A stretch of DNA of 64,000 nucleotides from Deinococcus budaensis (GTDB lineage Bacteria > Deinococcota > Deinococci > Deinococcales > Deinococcaceae): positions 1 through 64,000 of the forward strand of contig NZ_JACHFN010000011.1 of NCBI RefSeq assembly GCF_014201885.1, in the 5' to 3' direction. Every line of letters begins with the position of its first letter. Positions within the stretch are counted from its first letter, which is position 1. The notes below the pieces were generated by a model. It did no database searches, was not told where the DNA came from, and saw nothing but the letters and a program-made list of their open reading frames with translations. The position numbers and the translations under genes were made by a program. Below, in pieces: positions 41,601 through 53,465 of the stretch.

Positions 41601-42323
41601 ATGCTGGGTGTGGAGGGGCTGACGGTGCGCTACGGCGCGCACACGGCGCTGGAGGACGCGACGGTGCGCTTTGCGCCGGGCAGCTTCAGCGCGGTCATCG
41701 GGCCGAACGGGGCAGGCAAAAGCACGCTGCTCAAGACCGTGGTGGGCCTCAGCGCGCCCGCCGCCGGGCGGGTCACCTTCGGCCCCGGCATGGGGGCGCA
41801 AAGCGACGTGGCCTACGTGCCGCAGCAGCAGACGCTCGACTGGGGCTTTCCGGTCACGGTCTGGGACGTGGCGATGATGGGCCGCACCGGGCGGGTGGGC
41901 TGGCTGCGCTGGCCGGGGAGAGGCGACCGCGCGCAGGTCGCGGACGCGCTGCGCCAGACCGGGGTGTATGAGCTGCGCGGGCGGCATATCGGTGCCCTCA
42001 GCGGCGGCCAGCGCCAGCGGGTGCTGCTCGCGCGGATGCTGGCGCGCGACGCCCGGGTGCTGCTGCTCGACGAGCCGCTGACCGGCGTGGACGCCGCCAC
42101 CCAGGAGCAACTGATGGAACTGCTGCGCGCCCAGGCCGACGCGGGCCGCGCCGTCGTGATGGTCACCCACGACCTGGAGCAGGCCAGCCGCTGGTGCGAC
42201 CACCTCGTCCTGGTCAACCGCCGCGTCATCGCCGACGGCACCCCCGCCGAGGTCTATACGCCGCGCAACATCGAGGCCACCTTCAGCTCCAGCCACCTGG
42301 GCCACACCCACGCGGAGGCCTGA
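41601..42323 (+). CDS. Metal ABC transporter ATP-binding protein
   Basis: The 240-residue ATPase has Walker [13 protein letters not shown] (near residue 35), signature [16 protein letters not shown], Walker [13 protein letters not shown] and the switch His in [10 protein letters not shown], the usual set for energising a Zn/Mn importer (ZnuC/MntB-like). It ends in GHTHAEA, His-rich like several metal transporters. ATG 41601 is preceded by TATGCT (41589-41594) at 6 nt, so a leaderless transcript independent of the upstream gene is possible. The permease follows after 49 bp. Confidence 0.94.
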   Translation: MLGVEGLTVRYGAHTALEDATVRFAPGSFSAVIGPNGAGKSTLLKTVVGLSAPAAGRVTFGPGMGAQSDVAYVPQQQTLDWGFPVTVWDVAMMGRTGRVGWLRWPGRGDRAQVADALRQTGVYELRGRHIGALSGGQRQRVLLARMLARDARVLLLDEPLTGVDAATQEQLMELLRAQADAGRAVVMVTHDLEQASRWCDHLVLVNRRVIADGTPAEVYTPRNIEATFSSSHLGHTHAEA

Positions 42324-42372
42324 TGCGCCGCCCCGCCTCTCTTTTCCCCCTCAACGCCGCAGGTCCCCGCTG

Positions 42373-43185
42373 ATGGACTGGCTCACCGATCCGCTGCAAT
42401 TCGACTTTTTCGTACGTGCCCTGGCCGCCGTGGTCCTGGTCAGCGTGCTGTGCGCCCTGGTGGGCGCCTGGGTGGTGCTGCGCGGCCTGAGCTATATCGG
42501 GGACGCGATGAGCCACGCGGTCTTTCCGGGCCTGGTGGGGGCCTTTCTGACCGGAGGCAACCTGCTGCTGGGCGCGCTGGTCGCCGCCGTGCTCACCGCG
42601 CTAGGGATCGGGGCGGTGGGGCAGCGCAGCGGGCTGAAGCAGGACAGCGCCATCGGCATCGTGTTCGTGGGCATGTTCGCGCTGGGCGTGGTGATGCTGT
42701 CGCGGGCGCCGACCTTCACGACCGACCTCGCGGGCTTTCTGATCGGCAATCCGCTGGGCGTCACGCCCGGCGACCTGTGGGGGGCGCTGGCGGTGACGCT
42801 GGTGGTGGGCGCGCTGCTGGCCGCCGTGCAAAAGGAACTGCTGCTCGCCTCTTTCGACCCCACCGAGGCCCGCGCCATCGGCCTGCCGGTGCGGCGGCTG
42901 GAGAGCCTGCTGCTGATCCTGATCGGGCTGGTCGTGGTCCTGACGGTGCAGCTGGTGGGCACGACACTCAGTGTCAGCCTGCTGATCACCTCCAGCGCCT
43001 CGGCCCGGCTGCTGGCCCGCAGCCTGCAAAAGATGGTCCTGCTGGCCGCCGGGTTGGGCATCCTGGGGGGGGTGACCGGGCTGTACCTCAGCTACTTTCT
43101 GGACACGGCGGCGGGCGCGACCATCGTGCTGGTCAATACGGCGATCTTCCTGCTGGCGCTGGGAGTGCGGCGCCGGGAGTCCTGA
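42373..43185 (+). CDS. Metal ABC transporter permease
   Basis: The 270-residue membrane protein has 7-8 hydrophobic helices and the ABC-3 family landmarks [28 protein letters not shown] (residues about 32-59), [33 protein letters not shown] and [16 protein letters not shown]. It forms the membrane channel for the Zn/Mn importer with the two preceding genes. Confidence 0.94.
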   Translation: MDWLTDPLQFDFFVRALAAVVLVSVLCALVGAWVVLRGLSYIGDAMSHAVFPGLVGAFLTGGNLLLGALVAAVLTALGIGAVGQRSGLKQDSAIGIVFVGMFALGVVMLSRAPTFTTDLAGFLIGNPLGVTPGDLWGALAVTLVVGALLAAVQKELLLASFDPTEARAIGLPVRRLESLLLILIGLVVVLTVQLVGTTLSVSLLITSSASARLLARSLQKMVLLAAGLGILGGVTGLYLSYFLDTAAGATIVLVNTAIFLLALGVRRRES

Positions 43186-43301
43186 CGGCCCCTCAGAAGA
43201 CTTTCCTGCCCTTGCCCCTCCTTCCCCTGCACTGATCCCCTCAGCCCAAAGCCTCGTCCCGCCCTCTCCCGGCAGGACGGCTCGCCCGCAGGGGGTGTGG
43301 T

Positions 43302-43538
43302 GTGATGCTGCGTCTGAGTGGGGTCCCCCATGTGTTCGGGAACCGGACGGTGGTGGAAGAGGTAAGAGGTGGCCCTGGAAGTCGGCGCGGGCGAACGGCT
43401 CGGCCTGACCGGAGACAGCGGCAGCGGCGAGAGCGCGCTGCTGCGCCTGATGGCCGGCCCCGGCGCCCCCGACGCAAGCCGGGTCTGGGACGTGCGGGCG
43501 GGCCAGGTGACCGGGAGATCCAGCACCCACCGGTCTAG
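43302..43538 (+). pseudogene. Decayed ABC transporter ATPase fragment
   Basis: Two adjacent frames together read as the beginning of an ABC ATPase: MLRLSGVPHVFGNRTVVEEV (from 43305), then after a frameshift near 43362-43368, LEVGAGERLGLTGDSGSGES-ALLRLMAG (from about 43375). The Walker A lysine is Glu and the following Ser-Thr is Ser-Ala (SGSGESA instead of SGSGKST), so ATP binding would be lost even without the frameshift. The text ends after some 75 codons where the convergent HNH gene begins, with no signature or Walker B motif. It fills most of the 349-bp gap after the metal permease. Confidence 0.75.
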
Positions 43539-44227
43539 CCGATGCGGGCGCTCTTCTCCCGGTTGTGCCGGGCGCACAGCAGCTGCACGTTGTCGGGCGT
43601 CAGGCTGGTGCCCCCGCGTGCCCAGGGCAGGACGTGGTCGAACTGAAGGTCGTCGCGGGCGCCGCACTCCACGCAGCGGCCTCCATCCCGCTGCCACACG
43701 GCCAGCTTGACCCAGCCGGGAATCAGCCGGCGGCGCTCGGGGTGCAGGGCCACAGGCGGGGCACCCTCCTCCTCGCTGCCCACCGCCTTCAGCCGGAAAA
43801 TGAAGACGTGCCGGGCGCCGTCCCACGCCTGCGCGGCGCCCATCAGGTGAAAGGTGCCGTTGTCGGCCCAGATGCCGGGACGCAATTTCTCGTAGACCCG
43901 CACCCGTTCGGGCGCACCCTCCCCGCGTTCGGCGGCGAGCGCCGCCTCGAAAAAAAGGCCATTCTGGGTGGGCTTGCCCCCTGGGGTACGCAGGGGCTGG
44001 TCAACGGTCTTGGGGTCGAGGCCTCCGGTGGTGTGGCGCGGCGCGTCGTGGCCCTCGTAGTGCAGCGCCGTGCCGTCCTCGCTGAGCTGGTCGCGGTAGG
44101 GGGCGCCCGGCTGCACCGACATCAACAGCACGCTGTGTCCACCGCGCACCCGGAAATTCATGCCGCGCTGGAGGGAGACGCCCTCGCGCAGGCACATCTC
44201 CAGATGACTCATCACGCGGGCGGGCAT
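43535..44227 (-). CDS. HNH endonuclease
   Basis: The last 60 residues of this 230-residue protein form an HNH nuclease: CVECGARDDLQFDHVLPWARGG holds the first zinc Cys pair and the catalytic His, and NVQLLCARHNREKSARIG the Asn and second His. Residues 30-150 form another domain (YRDQLSEDG...YEGHDAPR, GKPTQNGLFFEAAL, VRVYEKLRPGIWADNG) that resembles the modified-base reading region of some McrA-type restriction enzymes; this is inference. The ATG at 44227 is preferred over a GTG three codons earlier because TAGCGT lies 7 nt before it. It converges with the ABC fragment. If the inference holds, the enzyme would restrict modified foreign DNA. Confidence 0.85.
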   Translation of the reverse strand: MPARVMSHLEMCLREGVSLQRGMNFRVRGGHSVLLMSVQPGAPYRDQLSEDGTALHYEGHDAPRHTTGGLDPKTVDQPLRTPGGKPTQNGLFFEAALAAERGEGAPERVRVYEKLRPGIWADNGTFHLMGAAQAWDGARHVFIFRLKAVGSEEEGAPPVALHPERRRLIPGWVKLAVWQRDGGRCVECGARDDLQFDHVLPWARGGTSLTPDNVQLLCARHNREKSARIG

Positions 44228-44263
44228 GGAAGCCACGCTACCAGGTCACGCCGGGCCAGCCCA

Positions 44264-44289
44264 ACAAAAACCGCCCCGGTGGGGGGCGG
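44264..44289 (-). terminator. Terminator of the nitroreductase gene
   Basis: On the minus strand CCGCCCC pairs with GGGGCGG around a 5-nt loop and is followed by TTTTTGTT, 19 bp after the nitroreductase stop. Confidence 0.85.
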
Positions 44290-44308
44290 CGGTGAGCGGA
44301 GCTGGGGG

Positions 44309-44929
<621 letters not shown>

Positions 44930-44936
44930 GACCAAA

Positions 44937-44965
44937 AGGTTATCCCCACCGCTTTGAAAAGTCAA
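44937..44965 (-). promoter_or_regulatory. Nitroreductase promoter
   Basis: On the minus strand TTGACT (44960-44965) and TAACCT (44937-44942) are 17 bp apart, with the -10 ending 7 nt before the ATG. Confidence 0.8.
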
Positions 44966-44977
44966 GTGATGTGACTT
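44959..44977. promoter_or_regulatory. Operator between the nitroreductase and hxlR-type genes
   Basis: AAGTCA-N7-TGACTT is a perfect dyad that covers the -35 of the nitroreductase promoter and lies 30 bp above the -10 of the regulator gene. It is the likely binding site of the divergent HxlR-type protein. Confidence 0.65.
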
Positions 44978-45018
44978 GTGCCCTGATCTGCCGGGGCCGG
45001 GGGGTGTACAGTTGACCC

Positions 45019-45371
<353 letters not shown>

Positions 45372-45375
<4 letters not shown>

Positions 45376-45578
45376 CCGCTTTCCTGATCTTCGTCGCCCT
45401 GCCCGTGGGGCTGATCGTGCTCTCACGTTTTGTCCGCCCGGACGAGCGTGACCCCCGCCACGGCGACGCGCTGGGGGCGAGCCTGGCCGCCGGGGGCCTG
45501 TTCGGCGGGCATGGCCTGACCCCCGACGAGCGCCCGGTCCCCGAGGACCCCGAACCCGTGCGCTTTCGCCTGGACTGA
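45372..45578 (+). CDS. Small single-span membrane protein
   Basis: The 68-residue product has one N-terminal hydrophobic segment ([18 protein letters not shown]) followed by a charged, Pro- and Gly-rich tail. Its ATG overlaps the stop of the HxlR-type gene (ATGA, 45372-45375), so it is likely co-translated with the regulator. No family is recognised. Confidence 0.6.
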
Positions 45579-45583
45579 AGCTC

Positions 45584-46144
45584 TCAGAACAGCGCCCCGG
45601 CGTGCGACGCGATCAACAGCGCCGTGTCGGCCGGAGTGAGTTGCGCCGTGTCGAGCCGCAGGGCGCCGGGAGGTGGGGCCAGCGTGCCGGAAGTCGCCAG
45701 GACCTCGCGCAGCGCCTGCGGATCGCGCATCTTGGCCCGCTCGCGCCGCTCGGGCAGGGTCATGCGGCGAGCGAGTTCCTCTTCGTGGCACTCCAGCCAA
45801 ACTGGGACGTACACGGCGTTCCGGTCCACAGCGACCGCCCGAATGCGCTCCGCCGAGGCGCGTCCACTCTCTCCCTCCGTGTGATATGCGGTAAAAATCT
45901 GGCTCACGTCGCGCGGAGCCAGCCGGGCGGCCTGCAACCCCAGCGCCCAGACCTGCGCCCCGAGCGCCTGAAGCTCGGGGGGAACCGGGCGCACGCCGTC
46001 CGCACCGTAAGGCCGGTACACCGCGTCCCGGAAGAGGTGGTTGTCCAGCAGCACGGCTCCAGTCCGCCGCGCGAGGTGCAGGCCCACCGTCCGCTTGCCG
46101 CTGCCCGGCGGCCCGGCGAGGTGGTACAGGAAGGCCATGGCCAT
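45584..46144 (-). CDS. P-loop kinase-like ATPase
   Basis: The 186-residue protein opens with a P-loop, [13 protein letters not shown] (residues about 9-21), in which the residue after Lys is Arg and the Thr follows one later. This GK-x-T form is seen in a group of small AAA/kinase-like NTPases. Later features are [12 protein letters not shown], an Arg-rich lid ([16 protein letters not shown]) and a C-terminal [12 protein letters not shown]. It probably phosphorylates a small molecule; the substrate is unknown. TAAGCT lies 7 nt before the first ATG (46144), so it is probably leaderless. Confidence 0.75.
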   Translation of the reverse strand: MAMAFLYHLAGPPGSGKRTVGLHLARRTGAVLLDNHLFRDAVYRPYGADGVRPVPPELQALGAQVWALGLQAARLAPRDVSQIFTAYHTEGESGRASAERIRAVAVDRNAVYVPVWLECHEEELARRMTLPERRERAKMRDPQALREVLATSGTLAPPPGALRLDTAQLTPADTALLIASHAGALF

Positions 46145-46251
46145 GGCCGCCAGCTTAGCGGCCCGGGGACTTGTCCCCTACCCTATATGCGCCAGACAGC
46201 GGGCGCCCCCACCGCGAGGGGCAGGGGCGCTGACGGCTGAAAGCTGATGGC

Positions 46252-46689
46252 CTACTCCAGCACCGCCTCGTGGACGATCTCCACGTTGCCAGTCATGATC
46301 CGGCTCAGCGGGCACAGCCGGGCGGCCTGCTGCACATGCTCCTCGAAATCGGCCGGGTCGCTTCCCGTGACCTTGCCGCGCACGACGAGGCGCATGGTGC
46401 TGATCTTGAACCCGGGGCCGTCTTTGACCATCTCGCAGGTCGCGTCCGTCCTGAGGTTCTCGACGGTGTGGCCGTGGCCCGAGAGCAGCGCCGAAAGCTG
46501 CATGGTAAGGCAGCCCGCGTGGGCGGCGGCGAGCAGTTCTTCGGGGTTGGTGCCCACGCCCTGCTCGAAGCGGGTCTTGAAGGAGTACTGCGCGCCCTGC
46601 ACGGTGCCCGACTCGGTGCTGACGGTGCCCTGGCCGCTGCGGAGGTCGCCCGCCCACTGGGCGCTGGCCTTGCGTGCGATGTCTGCCAT
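46252..46689 (-). CDS. OsmC-family peroxiredoxin
   Basis: The 145-residue protein carries the OsmC pattern: [19 protein letters not shown] at the N-terminus, [20 protein letters not shown] with the peroxidatic Cys (near residue 60) and [15 protein letters not shown] with the resolving Cys (near residue 125). OsmC proteins reduce organic hydroperoxides using thiols in the cytoplasm, which fits an oxidation-resistant host. CAGACT 6 nt before the ATG on the minus strand suggests a leaderless mRNA. The 212-bp gap upstream contains only the two divergent promoters. Confidence 0.93.
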   Translation of the reverse strand: MADIARKASAQWAGDLRSGQGTVSTESGTVQGAQYSFKTRFEQGVGTNPEELLAAAHAGCLTMQLSALLSGHGHTVENLRTDATCEMVKDGPGFKISTMRLVVRGKVTGSDPADFEEHVQQAARLCPLSRIMTGNVEIVHEAVLE

Positions 46690-46901
46690 GCGGGCAGTCT
46701 GCGCCCGGCGCGCGGCGCGGCGCGTTCAGCCTCTCTTCATCTGGGGCGGCGTCTGGACGGGGCGTTGCCGGGAGGAGGGCCGGACCTCCAGCCCAGGTGG
46801 CCTGACCACACGTCCGCTCGGGGGAAGAAGGCTGCCAGGAGCAGCGGCCCGGAGCCAGCCTCTGTGGGGCGCCGAAGTGAGGCGGAAGTTAGACTGCCCG
46901 C

Positions 46902-47756
46902 ATGTCACCCTCACGCTGGGAGCCGTCTCCCTGGGAAACTGGGGCGCCCGTTCGGGGCTACGCCTGGGCCGCCGAGCGCCCGCGCGCCGCCGTGCTGCTC
47001 ACCCACGGGTTCGGGGAGTACGCGGGCCGCTACGTGGAGCGCTACAGCGCCCTGATTCCCGCGCTGGTCGGGGCGGGCCTGAGCGTGTACGCCACCGACC
47101 TGCGGGGGCACGGCGCCTCGGACGGGCGACAGGCGGTCGTGGACGTGGCTGAACTCGTGGAGGATCACCTGCGCGCCCGCGAGACGCTGCGGCCCCAGGC
47201 GGTCCCTGTCTTCGCCTTCGGGCACTCGCTGGGCGGGTTGATCACGGCGGCCAGCGTGGCCCGTGACCCGCGCGGCCTGAGCGGCGTGATCCTCTCCAGT
47301 CCCGCGCTGCTGATCGGGGAGGGAGAACCCGCCTGGCTCAAGGCGTTGGCTCCCCTGATCGCGCGGGTCGCGCCCGCCGCTCAGGTCACGGCGCTGGACA
47401 GCGGCCACCTCTCGCGCCTGACGGACGAGGTGAGCGCCTACCGGGCCGACGCGGGCATCTACCAGGGCCGGGTGCCCGCCCGCACGGCGGCCTCGATGCT
47501 GCGCCTGAGCGGAGAGCTGTGGGCCAGGTACCCGCGCTGGACGCTGCCCACCCTGGTCCTGCACGGCAGCGCCGACCGCGTGACCGACCCCGCCGGCTCG
47601 CGCCGTTTCGTGGAAGCCATTCCCGCCGCCGACAAGACGCTGCATCTGGTCGGGGGCGGCTACCACGAACTCCTGAACGACGAGGAGCGCGAGCAGGTGC
47701 TGGGCCGGGTGCTGGCGTGGCTGGAGCGCCAGCTCCGGCAGGCTGAACCCGCCTGA
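46902..47756 (+). CDS. Alpha/beta hydrolase, monoacylglycerol lipase type
   Basis: The 284-residue protein has the alpha/beta-hydrolase fold with [14 protein letters not shown] (oxyanion region, near residue 30), [13 protein letters not shown], the nucleophile elbow [12 protein letters not shown] (near residue 108), the Asp segment [12 protein letters not shown] and the catalytic His in [13 protein letters not shown] near the end. This order matches bacterial monoacylglycerol lipases and lysophospholipases. TAGACT lies 6 nt before the ATG, indicating a leaderless transcript. Confidence 0.9.
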   Translation: MSPSRWEPSPWETGAPVRGYAWAAERPRAAVLLTHGFGEYAGRYVERYSALIPALVGAGLSVYATDLRGHGASDGRQAVVDVAELVEDHLRARETLRPQAVPVFAFGHSLGGLITAASVARDPRGLSGVILSSPALLIGEGEPAWLKALAPLIARVAPAAQVTALDSGHLSRLTDEVSAYRADAGIYQGRVPARTAASMLRLSGELWARYPRWTLPTLVLHGSADRVTDPAGSRRFVEAIPAADKTLHLVGGGYHELLNDEEREQVLGRVLAWLERQLRQAEPA

Positions 47757-47791
47757 ACGGTCCATCACACGTCGCGGGCTAGCGTCTGCCC

Positions 47792-48622
47792 ATGCCCAAA
47801 ACCTTGCCGCTGCTGGCCCTGCTGTCCGCCGTCCTCGCCGCCTGCGGGGCCGCGCCCTCGGGAACGCCGCAGACCGTCGCCGCGCCCGGCGGCAGCCTGG
47901 GGGCGGCCCGCCCCGAGACCCGGCAGGCGACCCTGATCCTGGAAGACGGCAGCCGCCAGCTTGTCACCGGCTTCGTGAAAGACGGGATGCTGCTGCTCGA
48001 AGACGACATCCTGCTCGCGGACGACGTGAACGCGGTGGGCGCCCAGGGCACCTACGTGGTGGACACCCGCTACCGCTGGACGGGCCGGACCATTCCTTAC
48101 ACCTTTGCCAGCAACGTGCCCCAGGCGGTGCGCGACCGGGTGACGCAGGCCGCCGCCAACATCCGCGCGACCACCAACGTGGTCGTCACGCCGCGCACCA
48201 CCCAGGCCAACTACGTGCAGATCAGCTACAACACCGGCACGACCTGCTCCAGCAGCCTGGGGATGGTGGGCGGGCGCCAGACGCTTTCCCTGGCCGACCG
48301 CTGCACGGTGGGCACGATCATGCACGAGTTCGGGCACGCGATGGGCCTCTTCCACGAGCAGACCCGGCCCGACCGCGACCAGTACGTGGCGATCCAGTGG
48401 AACAACATCCCCGCCGACTGGCAGAGCCAGTACCAGATCCGTCCCGGCAGCGCGGGCTACGGCGCCTACGACTTCGACTCGATCATGCACTACCCCGCCT
48501 ACTTCGACGGCAAGCTGGCGATCAAGCCGCTGAGCAGCGCCGTGGACCTGAACCGCATGGGCCAGCGCAGCGGCTACAGCGGCACCGACGTGAGCACCAT
48601 CAACGCGCTCTACCCGCGCTGA
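47792..48622 (+). CDS. Astacin-type zinc metalloprotease lipoprotein
   Basis: The 276-residue protein has a lipoprotein signal (LLALLSAVLAAC, lipid Cys near residue 18). The protease domain has the full astacin signature, MHEFGHAMGLFHEQTRPDRD (near residue 176), in which three His and Glu form the zinc site, then the Met-turn area SIMHYPAYF. Two Cys residues flank the active site (TTCSSS and DRCTVG). Astacins cleave peptides or proteins outside the cell; a propeptide-like region lies between signal and catalytic domain. TAGCGT 6 nt before the ATG suggests a leaderless mRNA. Confidence 0.93.
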   Translation: MPKTLPLLALLSAVLAACGAAPSGTPQTVAAPGGSLGAARPETRQATLILEDGSRQLVTGFVKDGMLLLEDDILLADDVNAVGAQGTYVVDTRYRWTGRTIPYTFASNVPQAVRDRVTQAAANIRATTNVVVTPRTTQANYVQISYNTGTTCSSSLGMVGGRQTLSLADRCTVGTIMHEFGHAMGLFHEQTRPDRDQYVAIQWNNIPADWQSQYQIRPGSAGYGAYDFDSIMHYPAYFDGKLAIKPLSSAVDLNRMGQRSGYSGTDVSTINALYPR

Positions 48623-48633
48623 GGGCCACGACG

Positions 48634-48667
48634 AAGGAGCCTGGCCCCGTGAGGGCAGGCTCCTTTT
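48634..48667 (+). terminator. Terminator of the astacin gene
   Basis: AAGGAGCCTG pairs perfectly with CAGGCTCCTT around a 12-nt loop and is followed by TTCGC; the stop codon is 12 bp upstream. Confidence 0.8.
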
Positions 48668-48683
48668 CGCTGGGCGTTCAGCG

Positions 48684-50441
<1,758 letters not shown>

Positions 50442-50572
50442 GGCGTTCCTCGGGAAAAGGGAGGGGGGGAGCGGGAGGGCCGCTGGGCAGCGGGACGGAC
50501 CCCCCCGGCGGGGCGGGGCGAGATCGGCCGCTGTTCAGGCGGCTCGCAGGCCGGGGGGCAGCGCAGGGGACG

Positions 50573-51472
50573 TCACAGCTTGTAGGCGAGGGCGCCGCGC
50601 AGTTCCCACCAGGCGCGCGGCAACAGCAGCAGCTTGCGCGTGCCGCTGACATGCGCGCGGCGGCGGAAATTGTCGAAGTCCGCCCGGGCGAGGTCGTCGA
50701 GAATGCCCTCGTAGGAGCGGGCGGCGGCCTGCACGGCGAGGCGGGCGCTGCCATTGAGGCAGGGAATCCCGGCGCGGCCCTCGGCGTACCACGCGCGGGC
50801 CTGGGCCGAGAGGTGTTCCATCAGGGCGCGGTACTCGGGGGTGACCTGCCCGGCTTCCAGCGCGGCGCGGGTTACCCCGTACTCGCGCAGCAGGGTCTCG
50901 GGCAGGTACACCCGCCCGCGTTCGAGGTCCTCGCCCACGTCGCGCAGGATGTTGGTGAGCTGCATGGCCTGCCCCAGCATCAGCGCGCAGTGCAGGGTGC
51001 GCTCGCCGCCCCGGTAGCCGCTGATGGGCGCGATCATGAAGCCCACCACGCCCGCCACCCGGCGGCAGTACAGGGTCAGGTCGTCCATGTCGCGGTAGAC
51101 CTGTCCGCGCAGGTCCATCTGGAGGCCCTGGTGCAGTTCCTCGAAAGCCGAGAGCGGGATCGGCCAACGGGCGGCGGCCCAGGCCAGCGCCACGTCGCCG
51201 GGATGGGCGGCAGGCTGGCCCCGGAAGGCGGCCTGAATGCGGGTCCACCACTCGGCCAGCCCCTCCTCGGCGGCGGCGCCGGTCCGTTCGTCCACAAGGT
51301 CGTCGCCGGTGCGGCAAGCGGCGTAGACCGCCCACACCGCCGCGCGCTCCTGGGCCGGAAAGAAGCGCGATCCCAGATAGAACGTCTGGCTGTGCCGCCG
51401 CGTCACGTCCCGGCAGTGCGCCACCGCCGACGGGGGCGGAGACGGAACCGGGGTTGGGGAGAGTTGGGTCAC
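50573..51472 (-). CDS. crtB: Phytoene synthase
   Basis: CrtB condenses two geranylgeranyl diphosphates into phytoene, the first committed carotenoid step. The 299-residue protein has the two Asp-rich segments of the squalene/phytoene synthase family, [14 protein letters not shown] (near residue 50) and [20 protein letters not shown] (near residue 172). The start is GTG at 51472 with AGGAG 8 nt upstream; TACACT (plus-strand 51494-51499) is the likely -10. It heads the crtB-crtI unit. Confidence 0.97.
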   Translation of the reverse strand: MTQLSPTPVPSPPPSAVAHCRDVTRRHSQTFYLGSRFFPAQERAAVWAVYAACRTGDDLVDERTGAAAEEGLAEWWTRIQAAFRGQPAAHPGDVALAWAAARWPIPLSAFEELHQGLQMDLRGQVYRDMDDLTLYCRRVAGVVGFMIAPISGYRGGERTLHCALMLGQAMQLTNILRDVGEDLERGRVYLPETLLREYGVTRAALEAGQVTPEYRALMEHLSAQARAWYAEGRAGIPCLNGSARLAVQAAARSYEGILDDLARADFDNFRRRAHVSGTRKLLLLPRAWWELRGALAYKL

Positions 51473-51493
51473 AGTCTGGCTCCTCTACCCGCG

Positions 51494-51499
51494 AGTGTA
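51494..51499 (-). promoter_or_regulatory. -10 box of crtB
   Basis: TACACT on the minus strand is 21 nt before the GTG, so crtB, unlike many neighbours, has a short leader with a ribosome binding site. No convincing -35 is seen. Confidence 0.4.
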
Positions 51500-51559
51500 T
51501 GCGCGGAACTGCTCGGGGAAGTCACGGTTTCTTACACATCGCTGACCAGGTGGCCCAGC

Positions 51560-52273
51560 TTACCAGAGGGGCAGACCCGCCCCGGGGTCCGGCTTGAGGT
51601 AACGCTCGAACACCACCGCGCCCACCCGCAGCCCCGAGGCGCGGGTCAGTCCGGGCAGCTGCCGCCCCACCCAGGCGGGATCGGGAAAGGTCAGCCCGCC
51701 CAGCGCTGGCTGCGAGAGCGCGGCCTGGAGCGGTCCCCCGGTGCGCCCCAGGTACATCAGCCACAGCTGCCCGCCGGGCCGCAGCAGCCGCTCGAGTTCG
51801 GCCAGCAGGCGGGCCGGGTCGCGCGTCTCGTTGAGGGTAGCGCCGACCGTGATGCCGCCGAAGCTCGCGCCGGGCAGGCCGCTGGCCTCCAGGTTGGCGA
51901 GGTACCAGTCGATGCCCGGCTGCCGCTCGCGCCGCCGGGCCGCCGCCAGCATAGGGGCGCTGAGGTCGGCGGCCAGGACCCGGCAGCCTGCCCGCGCGAG
52001 GACCCCCGCGTAAAAGCCGGTGCTGGTGCCCACGTCGAGCCAGAACTCGCCCGGCTGCGGCGAGCAGAGCGTCCGGAACAGCCGCGCTTCACGCTCCAGG
52101 CCGAACGCCTGACCCGAGAGCCGCGAGAGCGAGCGCGCCCGCCACGCCGGGTAAGCGGGCGGCGTCACCGGCCAGAGGTTGCTGCGCTGCGCCAGGGTGA
52201 GCGCCGGCTGCCGGTCACCGGCCAGGCCCCCCGCTGAGTTCAGGTTTTCTTGGCTCTGGCGCGGGGTGAGCAT
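51560..52273 (-). CDS. SAM-dependent methyltransferase (class I)
   Basis: The 237-residue protein has the class I motif [21 protein letters not shown] (near residue 78; the usual GxGxG reads GTSTG), the acidic motif [13 protein letters not shown] and a late [14 protein letters not shown]. It fits the UbiE/Coq5-like methyltransferases; the acceptor is unknown. Its position beside crtB and crtI allows a role in carotenoid or quinone modification, but it has its own promoter: CATAAT on the minus strand lies 7 nt before the ATG at 52273. A second ATG at 52282 lies within that promoter and is less likely. Confidence 0.82.
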   Translation of the reverse strand: MLTPRQSQENLNSAGGLAGDRQPALTLAQRSNLWPVTPPAYPAWRARSLSRLSGQAFGLEREARLFRTLCSPQPGEFWLDVGTSTGFYAGVLARAGCRVLAADLSAPMLAAARRRERQPGIDWYLANLEASGLPGASFGGITVGATLNETRDPARLLAELERLLRPGGQLWLMYLGRTGGPLQAALSQPALGGLTFPDPAWVGRQLPGLTRASGLRVGAVVFERYLKPDPGAGLPLW

Positions 52274-52340
52274 GGGGTTCATTATGCTGGGCAGGATTGG
52301 CCCCTGCCCTGCCGGGGCATGGCCCTTTGCCGGAGGACAT

Positions 52341-53465
52341 ATGCAAGAAGAACGCAAGAGCATGGGAGGCGCACTCGTCGAGGTGTTCGACGCGGCTGTG
52401 ACGCTCGCCAAAACCGAAATCCGCGCGGTGGCGCAGCAGGTGGGCCGGGTCGCCAAGGTCAAGGGCATCGGCGCGGTGATGCTGCTGGGCGCGACCGGCC
52501 CGCTGATCATGGGGCTGGTCTTCTTGATTCTGGCCGTCTTCTACGGCCTGATGCGCCTGGGCCTGGGGGCCTGGGCCGCCGCCCTCTTGATCGCGCTGGT
52601 GAGCTTTGCCCTGACGGCCGCCCTGGTCCTGCTGGGCCTTAAGCGCCTCGGCGCCGAGGTGCCCCGCGACGACGCGGCCGGCGGCGGACGCCGGGGCGGC
52701 CCCATGACCGAAGACGAGCGGCTGGAGGCCGAGTACCAGGAAGAGCAGCGCCGCAAGCTGAGCGACGTGACCTACGCGGCGGCGCCCGGCACCGCCCCGA
52801 CCTCCCGCCCGGCGGCGTCCCAGGGCGGCGCGGTGACCGGCAGCGCGGTCGTGGTGACCCCGGTGACGGGCGGCGCGGTGGCAGGCGGCGTGGGGGCGGG
52901 GACGACGGGGACGGGCGCACGCGGGACCGTTCCGGCGGCGCCCACCGGCAATTCGGCGCCCTCCACGCGGGTGTCGCCCGACACGGCAGCCAACATCGAC
53001 AGCGCGGGTCCGGCCTACAGCGGCACGCGGGCGAGCGCGGCCTCGGTGGGCATGGGCGCCGACGTGGAACGCGGCACCGTGCGGCCCGGCCAGAGCACCT
53101 CGGGCTTTACCGCCGGGGGCGTGGGCGTGAACGCCAGCGACCAGGGGTCGGGCATCAAGACCACCCTGACTCGTCAGGAGGGCGTCTCCCAGGGCACCGA
53201 GCTGCGCGGCACCGACGCGGGAGAGGTGCGGCTCCCCGTCTACGAGGCGACCGAGAGCGGCGAACCGCAGGTGTACGGCAGCGGCCTGAACAAGAAGCTC
53301 GACGGCAGCGAGACCCACGACGCGGGCGCGGGCGGCCACGGCGGGCACACCCCGAAGCACGACCCCAACATCCAGCACCCGGTCGTCCTCAAGGACGCGC
53401 CCGGCATCGAAGTCAGCACCACCCCCACCTTCCGCGAGGACATGAAAAAGGAGGGCCAGTCGTGA
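52341..53465 (+). CDS. Holin-like (phage holin family / DUF1469-type) membrane protein with long disordered tail
   Basis: Residues 1-105 resemble the putative holin/Actinobacterial holin-X family: an amphipathic [22 protein letters not shown] helix, then two transmembrane helices ([20 protein letters not shown] and [20 protein letters not shown]). The remaining 270 residues are low-complexity, rich in Gly, Thr, Ala and Ser, ending in a His-rich stretch ([16 protein letters not shown]). In the family such proteins are chromosomal membrane proteins, often paired with a DUF3618-type partner, as here; this is not a prophage sign. GGAGG supports the ATG at 52341. The stop overlaps the next gene (GTGA). 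Confidence 0.8.
   Translation: MQEERKSMGGALVEVFDAAVTLAKTEIRAVAQQVGRVAKVKGIGAVMLLGATGPLIMGLVFLILAVFYGLMRLGLGAWAAALLIALVSFALTAALVLLGLKRLGAEVPRDDAAGGGRRGGPMTEDERLEAEYQEEQRRKLSDVTYAAAPGTAPTSRPAASQGGAVTGSAVVVTPVTGGAVAGGVGAGTTGTGARGTVPAAPTGNSAPSTRVSPDTAANIDSAGPAYSGTRASAASVGMGADVERGTVRPGQSTSGFTAGGVGVNASDQGSGIKTTLTRQEGVSQGTELRGTDAGEVRLPVYEATESGEPQVYGSGLNKKLDGSETHDAGAGGHGGHTPKHDPNIQHPVVLKDAPGIEVSTTPTFREDMKKEGQS

Noticed and set aside
52341..53465. Prophage, from the holin-like gene
   Set aside because: No other phage gene is near and this family is chromosomal in many bacteria.
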